A DNA stretch of 32,024 bases from Prevotella sp. MGM2 (GTDB lineage: Bacteria; Bacteroidota; Bacteroidia; Bacteroidales; Bacteroidaceae), in contig NZ_BEWW01000285.1 of assembly GCF_002933955.1 (NCBI RefSeq), positions 1-32,024 on the forward strand. The letters are read 5' to 3'. Below, piece after piece: positions 7,787 through 15,391 of the stretch (position 1 is the first letter of the stretch; each line of letters opens with the position of its first letter). The position numbers and the translations under genes are program-made. Under the pieces are notes generated by a model. It did no database searches. It was given only the letters and a program-made list of their open reading frames with translations, and was not told where the DNA came from.

Positions 7787-8044
7787 TTTTAACACTATTT
7801 GCTTTTGGATAAAAAAATTCGTATCTTTGCAATAGCCAAGCGGGATTCTCCATGGAGAATCCCGCTTTTTCAATGTTTTACAAGCCTTTTTCCGCAAAAT
7901 CTCATCAAATTTTCGCCATAGACTCTTCGTATCAGAGTTTAAATTCCCAGTATTCGTGTTAAAAATCCGATACAGACTTTCTCCACATCAATACTTAAAA
8001 TCATTTTTCAAGCTCCATAAATGTAACAAAAGGTTAAAAATGTT
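7787..8044 (+). mobile_element. MITE-like dispersed repeat, copy B
   Basis: Second copy, in the junction between the convergent pgeF and glycosyltransferase genes. It begins TTTTAACACTATTTGCTTTT, where TTTGC serves as -33; the -7 box TATCTTTG is at 7822-7829, a 13-bp hairpin at 7838-7867 and a T run follow. The middle has TTTAAATTCCCAGTATT (7938-7954) and AAAAATCCGATACAGACTTT; the tail is AAATGTAACAAAAGGTTAAA ending in ATGTT. The 7-bp direct repeat AATCTCA flanks it at 7780-7786 and 8045-8051. No coding capacity. Copy C is the nearest relative. Confidence 0.8.
7838..7867 (+). terminator. Perfect 13-bp hairpin of repeat copy B with T run
   Basis: AAGCGGGATTCTC (7838-7850) pairs without mismatch with GAGAATCCCGCTT (7855-7867) around CATG, followed by TTT. 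The whole 30 bases form a perfect palindrome. It may terminate both the element's own short transcript and read-through from pgeF. Confidence 0.8.
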
Positions 8045-8129
8045 AATCTCAAAAATAGATCCTCAGCTAAAACCGATACCATTACTACCACAACATTTAG
8101 GCTTGACCACACTGCCAACCCTGCAGTTT

Positions 8130-9392
8130 CTATCTTCGAACCAAATCACGCCGCACAATCCAGCGTTTCAAACATATTATTTTATTAGAAAACGGAGTAG
8201 CTAAAGCCCGCCATCCCATATAATACCAAGAAAATTGTCTCTCGCCTAACAGACGGACAACACGGCGCAAGAGCCAGCCTGGCATCAAAGCACCAGCACA
8301 AACTAACAGTAAGACCGGAATATCCAGCCATAATCTGGACATATCATAACGTCCCAAAGTATTTATTTCATGTAACGTCAAAAACAAGTATAATCCCCCA
8401 ATACCCCAAAACAAAAACAAAAAGAACGTGGCAGCTCCCTCACGAATACGAAAACAACGGCCACGCCGACCGACATGCCGCAAGATCTCAGACAGTCGCA
8501 CGCGACGGGCAACAATCTCACGCTGTTCCGGCAATTCCTGAAGAACCGAAGATTCGGGATGAAATACAATCTCTGTACGTCCGCCAAGAGCCAAAGCATC
8601 AACTAAATGAACATCCTCTCCAAAAGGCACGGTAAGACTGCCGGAATATCCCTGTCCTTGCATAAAAATGGATTTTCTAAACGCCATATTGGCCGAATCG
8701 GCCCAAACAGCCTTTCCACAAGGATGCGTCACCGCAGAAACGAAGAAATGTCCTAATGCCATTCGTCCGGCAATCATCTGACGCCGCAACCTCTCATAAA
8801 TGGCACGTCTGGCCACCGGTGTTCCGTCATCGGCATAACTGGCATAACCTAAAACAAAATCGCAATCATCCTCAAAAAAAGCCGACAGGCAGGTCAGCCA
8901 GGAATTTCCCGATGGACGACAATCAGCCTTCGTAATAACCACCCAAGGCGCGCGGGCTGCACGCACACCAAGCGTGACAGCCAATTTTGAACGTGATAGA
9001 TAACGGGCTGAAGCGGGTACAAAAGTATGCCGAAGATGAGAATAAACGGCTGATAGTTGCTTCAAGACCTCCGAAGTTCCATCTGTCGAGGCTTCATCAA
9101 CTACAATAACTTCATAACAATCGAAGTTCTGCTCCAACATAGCCGGCAAATTCCGACGTAACGCTTCTGCCTGATTGCTGCTGGTAACCACAACGCTTAC
9201 ACGAGGGGAAACACCATTCATCCTATTTTTCCATCCTATCTTCTCTTCAAGAGCTACTGTCTTTTCTAATTTTAAACTTACCCGACGGCAAACAGCCGCA
9301 CTCTGCGCATAATCACTCCAACGCAACCACCACAACAATATCAGTGTGGCACAAAGCACAGATAACAAGACATAAAATAACATAGGCATCAT
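8130..9392 (-). CDS. Membrane-bound family 2 glycosyltransferase
   Basis: 420 residues. N-terminal membrane anchor at about 4-23, then a GT-A type GT2 domain: VSVVVTSSNQ (65-74), EVIVVDEASTDGT (94-106), the metal/sugar-binding region ITKADCRPS (153-161, with an Asp-Cys in place of the classic DxD), and GEDVHLVDAL (258-267) matching the acceptor-side ED motif. Two further hydrophobic segments at about 321-340 and 354-375. It likely transfers a sugar from a nucleotide donor to a lipid or envelope glycan at the inner face of the membrane; donor and acceptor are unknown. It lies 39 bases downstream of the RNA methyltransferase gene on the same strand, probably co-transcribed. No terminator is visible after it. 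Confidence 0.85.
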   Translation of the reverse strand: MMPMLFYVLLSVLCATLILLWWLRWSDYAQSAAVCRRVSLKLEKTVALEEKIGWKNRMNGVSPRVSVVVTSSNQAEALRRNLPAMLEQNFDCYEVIVVDEASTDGTSEVLKQLSAVYSHLRHTFVPASARYLSRSKLAVTLGVRAARAPWVVITKADCRPSGNSWLTCLSAFFEDDCDFVLGYASYADDGTPVARRAIYERLRRQMIAGRMALGHFFVSAVTHPCGKAVWADSANMAFRKSIFMQGQGYSGSLTVPFGEDVHLVDALALGGRTEIVFHPESSVLQELPEQREIVARRVRLSEILRHVGRRGRCFRIREGAATFFLFLFWGIGGLYLFLTLHEINTLGRYDMSRLWLDIPVLLLVCAGALMPGWLLRRVVRLLGERQFSWYYMGWRALATPFSNKIICLKRWIVRRDLVRR

Positions 9393-9431
9393 TCATTATT
9401 CGACAACACGACAACACATCGAACAGATTTT

Positions 9432-10184
9432 TTAACGCCGCCGGAACTCTGCGGCAACAATGGCAGTGGCAATAGCGACATTAAGGCTCTCACTAGTCGG
9501 TCTTTCCAAAGGAAAACTAGGAATATGAAGCCGCCGGGTCACAGCAGCTCCCACTTCCGGCCGAATACCATTACCCTCATTTCCCATCACTATAACACCG
9601 CCCTTGGACAATGGCTCCTCATAGATATTCTGCCCATCCATAAATGTTCCATAAACAGGATAATCCGAAGGTAAAGAAGAGAGCCAGTCTGTCAAATTCA
9701 CATAATGCACCTTCACACGAGCCAAGGCCCCCATCGTTGCCTGAACCACTTTAGGGGCAAAAACATCCGCGGTGTCGAAAGAACAATATATATGATCAAT
9801 TCCAAACCAATCTGAAAGCCGCACTATAGTACCGAGATTTCCCGGATCCTGTATTCCATCCAAAGCCAACATCAGAGTTTGTCCGTCAGGACAAACCATA
9901 TTATCAGGTTCCTCTGGCAAGTCAAACACAGCCAATACATCATGCGGCGCCCGCAAGGATGAGGCTTGCTCCAGTTCCTTTTGGCTGACAATCGCCACCT
10001 CACGCGCAGAGAATTTCCTGTGAGCGGATATAAATTCCGGAGTTCCGGCCAATAGCCTGCAAGTGAAATGCTCTATCATGTCTCCCACCACCTTAGGACC
10101 TTCTGCCACAAAAGCCCTCTCTGCCTCACGGTATTTTTTCTGCGACAACGAACGCACCAATTTCAATTTATTCTTACTCCACAT
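9432..10184 (-). CDS. SpoU/TrmH-family RNA 2'-O-methyltransferase (first of two)
   Basis: Reading from the ATG at 10184 gives 250 residues; an in-frame ATG at 10202 would give 256. The -7 box at 10204-10211 puts the transcription start within about 5 bases of 10199, so the upstream ATG would not be in the message and 10184 is preferred. An N-terminal substrate-binding domain (SpoU_sub_bind, about 5-85) precedes a SPOUT knot domain with the three motifs: DPGNLGTIVRLSDWFG, VIVMGNEGNGI and LERPTSESLNVAIATAIVA. It methylates a ribose 2'-OH in rRNA or tRNA using S-adenosylmethionine; the target is not deducible. Divergent from tamL and followed by the glycosyltransferase gene. Confidence 0.88.
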   Translation of the reverse strand: MWSKNKLKLVRSLSQKKYREAERAFVAEGPKVVGDMIEHFTCRLLAGTPEFISAHRKFSAREVAIVSQKELEQASSLRAPHDVLAVFDLPEEPDNMVCPDGQTLMLALDGIQDPGNLGTIVRLSDWFGIDHIYCSFDTADVFAPKVVQATMGALARVKVHYVNLTDWLSSLPSDYPVYGTFMDGQNIYEEPLSKGGVIVMGNEGNGIRPEVGAAVTRRLHIPSFPLERPTSESLNVAIATAIVAAEFRRR

Positions 10185-10203
10185 TCCGTCTTTGTTTTTC
10201 ATG

Positions 10204-10211
10204 CAAAGGTA
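10204..10211 (-). promoter_or_regulatory. -7 box TACCTTTG for the minus-strand methyltransferase
   Basis: Reads TACCTTTG on the minus strand, and sits only a base from the first in-frame ATG (10202-10200), which argues that translation starts at the second ATG at 10184. It overlaps the intergenic space shared with the tamL promoter. Confidence 0.6.
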
Positions 10212-10232
10212 ATAAGAAAATAAGAAATGACC

Positions 10233-10275
10233 CTTTGGTCTTTAAATGCTTATTCACTTTTTATGCTTAACTTTG
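10233..10275 (+). promoter_or_regulatory. tamL promoter with a very short leader
   Basis: -7 box TAACTTTG at 10268-10275; a TTTGG at 10233-10237 lies a little too far upstream (30 bases) to be a standard -33, so the -33 element is uncertain. Transcription would start about 10280, four or so bases before the ATG at 10284. Confidence 0.55.
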
Positions 10276-10283
10276 TACACAAT

Positions 10284-12620
10284 ATGTGCAAAACAAGGTT
10301 ATACAACATTTTAGATTCTCTGAAAAAACATTTCGTCGGGTTCTGCATATTAACAGCATGCGCCGCCTTACTTTCTGGTTGTTCTGCCGAACGTTTTCTG
10401 GCAGACAATGATTTCATACTGGCAAATGTCAAAATGGAAAGTAATAACCGGCATCTTCCTCTCTCCAATTACCGCAGCTACATACAGCAGGAACCCAACT
10501 CCCGCTGGTTTAACCTGAGTAAAATTCCATTAGGCATTTACTGCCTGCAATCACGCGACACGACACGACGCTGGAGCCGCTTCATACGGCGTTTGGGAGA
10601 AGCTCCGGTCATATACGACTCATCCATGACAAAACAGTCCTGCGAAGCTTTGTCGGCAGCCCTGCGCGGACATGGATTCCTGCGTTCTTCTGTCAGCACA
10701 GACACGATCAGACGTAAACGGCAGATATCTTTAGTCTACCGGCTAAATCCGGGCTTACAAAGTTATGTGGAGAATTTACACTACGAATCGGACAGTCCTC
10801 AGATATTACAGATTGTAAGAACGGATTTGAACAGCTCTCTCCTGTATAAAGGCATGCCACTCGATGAGGAGGTTTTATCAGCCGAACGTTCCCGAATCAT
10901 CGCGACATTACGCGAAAAAGGTTATTACAACCTGCACAAAGAATTTATTACATTCAGTGCCGACACTGCCAGTAACGATTACGGAGTCGATCTCACGCTT
11001 CATCTGCGCATGCCGGCAGGCATCGACTCAACCAAAGCTTATGCGCCTTACAGGCTAAAGGACATCAACATTTATGAAGAAGCAACAGATAACAGCCGCA
11101 TGGCCAGCGCCACATTGCGAAAAGGCATGACGCTTCACTTCCCACAGCGTTCTCACTTGAAACCAAGGGTTTACAACACACATACCTATCTGAGGCCCGA
11201 CAGTCTTTACCGCGAAAAAGATTTACGTAATTCTTACAGTGCGCTCAACAGTCTGCCGGCCATCAACTATTCCACGATCCGTTTTACAGAACCTCATAAG
11301 GACAGCGCATTACTCAATGCCGACATTTTTATTAAAACTGCCAAACCACATACTATTAGCGCAGAACTCGAAGGTACCAACACTTCAGGAAACTTAGGCG
11401 CGGCGGTCGTACTAAGTTATACCAACCGCAACATTTTCAAAGGTTCTGAAAGTCTGTCTGTAAAATTGCGCGGCGCCTATGAGGCCATTACAGGCCTGGA
11501 AGGGTATAGCAACCAGAATTACCTGGAAATGAACGCCGAAACGGCCTTACGCTTTCCCACATTACTCATGCCCTTTGTTTCAGGACAAACCAAACAACAT
11601 CTCAAGTCAACGTCAGAAGTGACATTGATGTACGGCTCGCAAAACCGGCCGGAGTTCCATCGTCGGCTATTAACCGGAACATGGACCTACAGGTGGAGTC
11701 CCAACAGTGCGCCACAGTGGCAACACCGTCTTGACCTGCTCAGTCTGAACTACATCTTCATGCCTTGGATTTCAGATACATTCCGGCAAGAATATCTTGA
11801 AGGAGACGACCCGCACTATGCTGTACTGCGCAACAGCTACGAAAATCTTTTCATTATGAAAACGGGCTATAATTTCACTTATAATTCAGTCAAATCCAAC
11901 GTTGCGGACGGTCTTTATCAAACCAACGGCTATCAAATAAGAATAGGGGTGGAATTTGCCGGCAACCTGCTTTACGGCCTCTCTCATCTCTTCAATGCCC
12001 AACGCGACAAGAACAACAATTACACCCTTTTCAATATAGCTTATTCACAATACGCTAAATTTGATCTCGATTACGCCAAAAGCTTCATCATCAACGACCG
12101 CAATTCCATGGCGCTGCACCTAGGATTAGGCATAGCCATACCATACGGTAATTCTACCATCATTCCCTACGAGAAGCGTTATTTTTCCGGAGGAGCCAAC
12201 AGTGTGCGCGGCTGGAACGTCCGGCAATTGGGACCGGGAAGCTACAAAGGTAAAGACGGAAAAATAGACTTCATCAACCAAACGGGCAACCTCAAACTCG
12301 ACATGAGCTTGGAATACCGTACTTATCTATTTTGGAAACTCCATGCCGCCGCCTTTATTGACGCCGGAAATATTTGGAACACACGCAACTATGCCGACCA
12401 GCCCGGAGGGCAATTCCGCTTTGACAGTTTCTACAGGCAAATAGCCGTTTCCTACGGACTGGGACTGCGCCTCAACTTTGATTTCTTCATTCTTCGTTTC
12501 GACGGCGGCATGAAGGCCATAGATCCTAGTGAAAAGAGCGGCCGCAGACATTACCCTGTCATCCATCCCAAGTTCAAGCGCGATTTCACCTTTCATTTTG
12601 CTGTAGGCTTGCCCTTCTGA
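10284..12620 (+). CDS. tamL: TamA-like Omp85 outer-membrane protein with lipoprotein signal (TamL type)
   Basis: 778 residues from ATG 10284; an in-frame ATG at 10227 is rejected because it lies upstream of the -7 box. A lipoprotein signal ends in LLSGC with the lipidated Cys at about 33. POTRA-like repeats fill about 40-350, and a 16-strand-type barrel the C-terminal half, with the loop-6 signature GGANSVRGWN (VRGF/Y-like) and a C-terminal aromatic (VGLPF). In Bacteroidota this lipidated TamA variant works with an inner-membrane TamB-like protein in building the outer membrane. tamB is not next to it here. Repeat copy C follows 90 bases after the stop and its hairpin may act as terminator. 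Confidence 0.88.
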   Translation: MCKTRLYNILDSLKKHFVGFCILTACAALLSGCSAERFLADNDFILANVKMESNNRHLPLSNYRSYIQQEPNSRWFNLSKIPLGIYCLQSRDTTRRWSRFIRRLGEAPVIYDSSMTKQSCEALSAALRGHGFLRSSVSTDTIRRKRQISLVYRLNPGLQSYVENLHYESDSPQILQIVRTDLNSSLLYKGMPLDEEVLSAERSRIIATLREKGYYNLHKEFITFSADTASNDYGVDLTLHLRMPAGIDSTKAYAPYRLKDINIYEEATDNSRMASATLRKGMTLHFPQRSHLKPRVYNTHTYLRPDSLYREKDLRNSYSALNSLPAINYSTIRFTEPHKDSALLNADIFIKTAKPHTISAELEGTNTSGNLGAAVVLSYTNRNIFKGSESLSVKLRGAYEAITGLEGYSNQNYLEMNAETALRFPTLLMPFVSGQTKQHLKSTSEVTLMYGSQNRPEFHRRLLTGTWTYRWSPNSAPQWQHRLDLLSLNYIFMPWISDTFRQEYLEGDDPHYAVLRNSYENLFIMKTGYNFTYNSVKSNVADGLYQTNGYQIRIGVEFAGNLLYGLSHLFNAQRDKNNNYTLFNIAYSQYAKFDLDYAKSFIINDRNSMALHLGLGIAIPYGNSTIIPYEKRYFSGGANSVRGWNVRQLGPGSYKGKDGKIDFINQTGNLKLDMSLEYRTYLFWKLHAAAFIDAGNIWNTRNYADQPGGQFRFDSFYRQIAVSYGLGLRLNFDFFILRFDGGMKAIDPSEKSGRRHYPVIHPKFKRDFTFHFAVGLPF

Positions 12621-12710
12621 AACCGACCGGAAATGTTTTCCTCGTATCCGTGTTTTTTATCCGGTCCGGCATATCCTCACTTAAAAGGAGGGCCATTACT
12701 CTTCAGACCC

Positions 12711-12973
12711 ATTTTAACACTATTTGCTTTTGACCATAAAATGTCGTATCTTTACAATAGCGAAGCGGGGCTTTCCACACGAAAGTCCCGCTTTTTCTAT
12801 GTTTTTCAGGCATATTCCAATCATTTTCCACCCTATTTTTCCTGAAAAATCCCCGTATTGCAATTTTAATTCCAAGTATTTGTATTAAAAATCCGATACG
12901 GACTTTTCCTGTTTTCAGGTTTGGACCCTATTTTTCATCACTCTGAAATGTAATAAGAAGTTAAATATGTTAA
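12711..12973 (+). mobile_element. MITE-like dispersed repeat, copy C
   Basis: Third copy, between tamL and the CMD-cupin gene. It starts ATTTTAACACTATTTGCTTT, has -7 box TATCTTTA at 12747-12754 (last base deviates from consensus), the hairpin at 12763-12793, then CCCCGTATTGCAATTTTAAT, CCAAGTATT and AAAAATCCGATACGGACTTT, and ends in GAAATGTAATAAGAAGTTAA ATATGTTAA. Its head is nearly identical to that of copy B. No direct repeat at its flanks was found. A 70-codon open frame crosses it but is chance. Confidence 0.78.
12763..12793 (+). terminator. 13-bp hairpin of repeat copy C with T run
   Basis: AAGCGGGGCTTTC (12763-12775) pairs with GAAAGTCCCGCTT (12781-12793), 12 Watson-Crick pairs and one G-U, loop CACAC, followed by TTTC. 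Probably also ends tamL read-through. Confidence 0.75.
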
Positions 12974-13069
12974 AGTTCAAAGAGACGTTTCTACTCTTTA
13001 AAAATGCTCCGACAATGGATGGATGCTTCTTTGTTGTATCACAAACCTGTTACATCCTGCAATAATCTA

Positions 13070-13105
13070 TAATTGTGGTTATACTATCCGTAATTGTGGT
13101 ATAAC
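13070..13105 (+). promoter_or_regulatory. Two tandem operator-like repeats upstream of the CMD-cupin gene
   Basis: TAATTGTGGTTATA (13070-13083) and TAATTGTGGTATA (13091-13103) are nearly identical and lie 21 bases apart, two turns of the helix, so a dimeric regulator could bind both on the same face. They sit just upstream of the -7 box at 13125-13132, where an AraC-type or similar activator would contact polymerase. No regulator gene is adjacent. Confidence 0.6.
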
Positions 13106-13124
13106 AGACCATAGAAGGAAGCCC

Positions 13125-13132
13125 TAACTTTG
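13125..13132 (+). promoter_or_regulatory. -7 box TAACTTTG of the CMD-cupin gene
   Basis: Consensus -7 box with no recognisable TTTG -33 element upstream, consistent with an activator-dependent promoter using the tandem repeats at 13070-13105. The start codon follows 20 bases later. Confidence 0.65.
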
Positions 13133-13152
13133 CAGCAAAAAAACAATATGGC

Positions 13153-14268
13153 ATGAAAAAAACAATTGGAATCAGCACTTTAGCATCTATTATCATCCTC
13201 TTCGAAACAATGACAACAAAAGCTCAACATCACATGGACACACTGACTTCCAGACAGCAGAACATGATGGTTTTAGCAGCCTTTGAGGCCAAAGGAGACA
13301 CCTTCAGGCTTAAGACTGCTGTTGCAAACGCCTTGGACTACGGACTGACCATCAACGAAACAAAAGAAATCTTTTCACACCTCTATGCCTATACCGGATT
13401 TCCCCGCAGTTTGAACGGACTCGGTATTTTACAGACCGTTCTTGCCCAAAGGAAAGCCAAAGGCATCAATGACCCGGAAGGCAGGGAGGCTTCTCCGCTT
13501 CCTGACGGATATGAGGCCCTGAAACTAGGACGTGCAATACAAACCAAACTGAACGGAGGTAAACCTTTTGACTATAACTTTGCCCCTGCTACTGACTATT
13601 ATTTGAAAGCGCATCTTTTCGGCGATATCTTTGCCCGTGACATTCTGACGCATGCGGAGAGAGAACTCATAACAATCAGTGCGTTATCATCCATGGAAGG
13701 TGTAGAGTCACAACTCAAATCACACATTCGGGGAGCAGTCAACATGGGGATCAGCGAGAAAGAGATACATGCCATCCCTGAAATTCTCTCACAAAAAGTG
13801 GGCGAACAGGAAGCCTGGCAAGCCGACAAAGCCATAGCAGAAGTATATGAACTGCCATTCAGCAAAAATAGGCCCGTAGGAAACACGGCTTTTCCATTAG
13901 GAAAGCCCAATACGGCCTATGCCCAATATTTTATCGGAAACAGCTATCTCGCTCCCTTGCTTTCGGGCAATCTCCCAATGTCGAACGTAACATTTGAGCC
14001 CCGATGTCGCAACAACTGGCACATCCACCACAAAAGCGGACAAATTCTCATTTGCATAAATGGGGCAGGCTGGTATCAGGAATGGGGAAAGCCAGCACGC
14101 GCCCTCCACCCAGGAGATGTGGTAAACATTCCGCCTGGCATTAAACACTGGCATGGAGCCACAGCCACCTCATGGTTTCAACACATAGCTATCACTCTTC
14201 CGGCCGACAGTGCATCGAACGAATGGCTTGAAGCTGTAACTGACGAAGTGTATGACCAACTGGAATAA
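13153..14268 (+). CDS. Exported protein with two carboxymuconolactone decarboxylase-like domains and a cupin
   Basis: 371 residues. A signal peptide ends near TTKAQ (about residue 25). A first CMD-like helical domain covers about 35-100 (AYTGFPRSLNGL) and a second 150-220 (ELITISALSSMEGVESQLKS); neither has the CxxC pair of peroxidase-type AhpD members. A cupin covers about 262-350 with metal-ligand candidates His290 and His292 (NNWHIHHKSGQ), Gln297 at the usual Glu position, and His332 or His334 (GIKHWHGA). The CMD family includes decarboxylases and antioxidant proteins; cupins of this layout bind a metal. Reaction and substrate are unknown; a periplasmic detoxification or oxidation-of-small-molecules role is inference. 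It stands alone behind an operator-bearing promoter. Confidence 0.83.
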   Translation: MKKTIGISTLASIIILFETMTTKAQHHMDTLTSRQQNMMVLAAFEAKGDTFRLKTAVANALDYGLTINETKEIFSHLYAYTGFPRSLNGLGILQTVLAQRKAKGINDPEGREASPLPDGYEALKLGRAIQTKLNGGKPFDYNFAPATDYYLKAHLFGDIFARDILTHAERELITISALSSMEGVESQLKSHIRGAVNMGISEKEIHAIPEILSQKVGEQEAWQADKAIAEVYELPFSKNRPVGNTAFPLGKPNTAYAQYFIGNSYLAPLLSGNLPMSNVTFEPRCRNNWHIHHKSGQILICINGAGWYQEWGKPARALHPGDVVNIPPGIKHWHGATATSWFQHIAITLPADSASNEWLEAVTDEVYDQLE

Positions 14269-14388
14269 ATAAATCAAAATTCGTCAAGCGTTAATCAGAC
14301 AGAACTCCCAACTTCTTATCCTCTCACCACAAAGAGCAAGCAAATCCCGAAAGAATAATGAAATACCTTTCTTTCGATTTTTATATTG

Positions 14389-14396
14389 TATTTTTG
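14389..14396 (+). promoter_or_regulatory. -7 box TATTTTTG for the second SpoU methyltransferase
   Basis: Reads TATTTTTG, with a T/C-rich upstream stretch at the -33 position (TTTCTTTC, about 14368-14375) and a leader of about 40 bases to the ATG at 14439. Confidence 0.5.
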
Positions 14397-14438
14397 CGGG
14401 TAAATTAGGTCTGCCATTAACCAACAGCTCAAAAAAGT

Positions 14439-15245
14439 ATGCCAGTCATCGAAATTTCGTCCTTAACCCATCCAGGAACAGAAGTATTCCACACACTCAC
14501 CGAAACCCAGCTACGCAACCGGCTCGAACCCGAGAAAGGTATTTTCATTGCCGAAAGTCCTAAAGTCATTCGCGTGGCTCTTGAGGCCGGCTACACCCCC
14601 TTATCGTTTCTGTGTGAAAAAAAGCACATTACCGGTGATGCGGCTGACATCATAGCCCGTTGCAACGACATTCCCACCTACACCGGAGAGAGAGAACTAC
14701 TGGCCCAACTGACCGGCTATGCCCTTACACGAGGCGTTCTTTGTGCGATGAGGCGTCCCCGATTGCACAACGTTGAAGATATATGCCAGAGCGCCCGACG
14801 CATTGTAGTAGTGGACGGCGTAGTGGATACGACCAATATCGGCGCCATTTTCCGGTCTGCCGCAGCATTGGGAATAGATGCCGTACTGCTCACTCCCACT
14901 TCCTGTGATCCGTTGAACCGTCGCGCAGTCCGTGTTTCTATGGGATCTGTTTTTCTTGTGCCATGGACATGGCTGAGGGGTCCGATCACCCAACTACGCC
15001 AACTGGGATTCAAAACAGCAGCCATGGCTCTCACCGAAAACTCCATAAGCATTGACAATCCTCTTTTATCAGCAGAACCCAAACTGGCCATCATCATGGG
15101 AACGGAAGGAGACGGACTTGCCCATCAAACTATTGCCGAAGCAGACTACACCGTCCGCATCCCCATGTCACATAATGTGGACTCACTCAACGTGGCCGCC
15201 GCTGCAGCCGTAGCCTTTTGGGAACTCAGGACAAAAAAAGCATGA
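14439..15245 (+). CDS. SpoU/TrmH-family RNA 2'-O-methyltransferase (second of two)
   Basis: 268 residues. It has an N-terminal substrate-binding segment (about 15-100, FIAESPKVIRVALEAGY) and a SPOUT knot domain with TTNIGAIFRSAAALGID, IIMGTEGDGL and IPMSHNVDSLNVAAAAAVAF. It would methylate a ribose in tRNA or rRNA from S-adenosylmethionine. It is clearly divergent from the paralogue at 9432-10184: the last motif here is PMSHNVDSLNV, the common form, whereas the other has PLERPTSESLNV. The specific target cannot be assigned. Its stop overlaps a small hairpin at 15240-15261; the DUF3127 gene follows after 146 bases. Confidence 0.9.
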   Translation: MPVIEISSLTHPGTEVFHTLTETQLRNRLEPEKGIFIAESPKVIRVALEAGYTPLSFLCEKKHITGDAADIIARCNDIPTYTGERELLAQLTGYALTRGVLCAMRRPRLHNVEDICQSARRIVVVDGVVDTTNIGAIFRSAAALGIDAVLLTPTSCDPLNRRAVRVSMGSVFLVPWTWLRGPITQLRQLGFKTAAMALTENSISIDNPLLSAEPKLAIIMGTEGDGLAHQTIAEADYTVRIPMSHNVDSLNVAAAAAVAFWELRTKKA

Positions 15246-15261
15246 CGTATCTTCGTCATGC
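15240..15261 (+). other. Perfect 8-bp hairpin overlapping a stop codon
   Basis: GCATGACG (15240-15247) pairs exactly with CGTCATGC (15254-15261) around TATCTT. There is an A run before but no T run after, so on the plus strand it is not a classic terminator. It may still shield the 3' end of the methyltransferase message. Confidence 0.4.
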
Positions 15262-15391
15262 CAAACGTTACCTGTCTTCATGCCTTACCGTTGTAAACGA
15301 CACAACAGTTTTCAGTTTTTCAAATCAAAACAGCATCAGGTCGAAAAGAAAATCGTAACTTCGCCGAAAATTCATTCTTTAAAACAAAACA

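Noticed and set aside
12633-12845. 70-codon frame across repeat copy C
   Set aside because: It runs through the promoter and hairpin of the element, with no equivalent frame in copies A, B or D.
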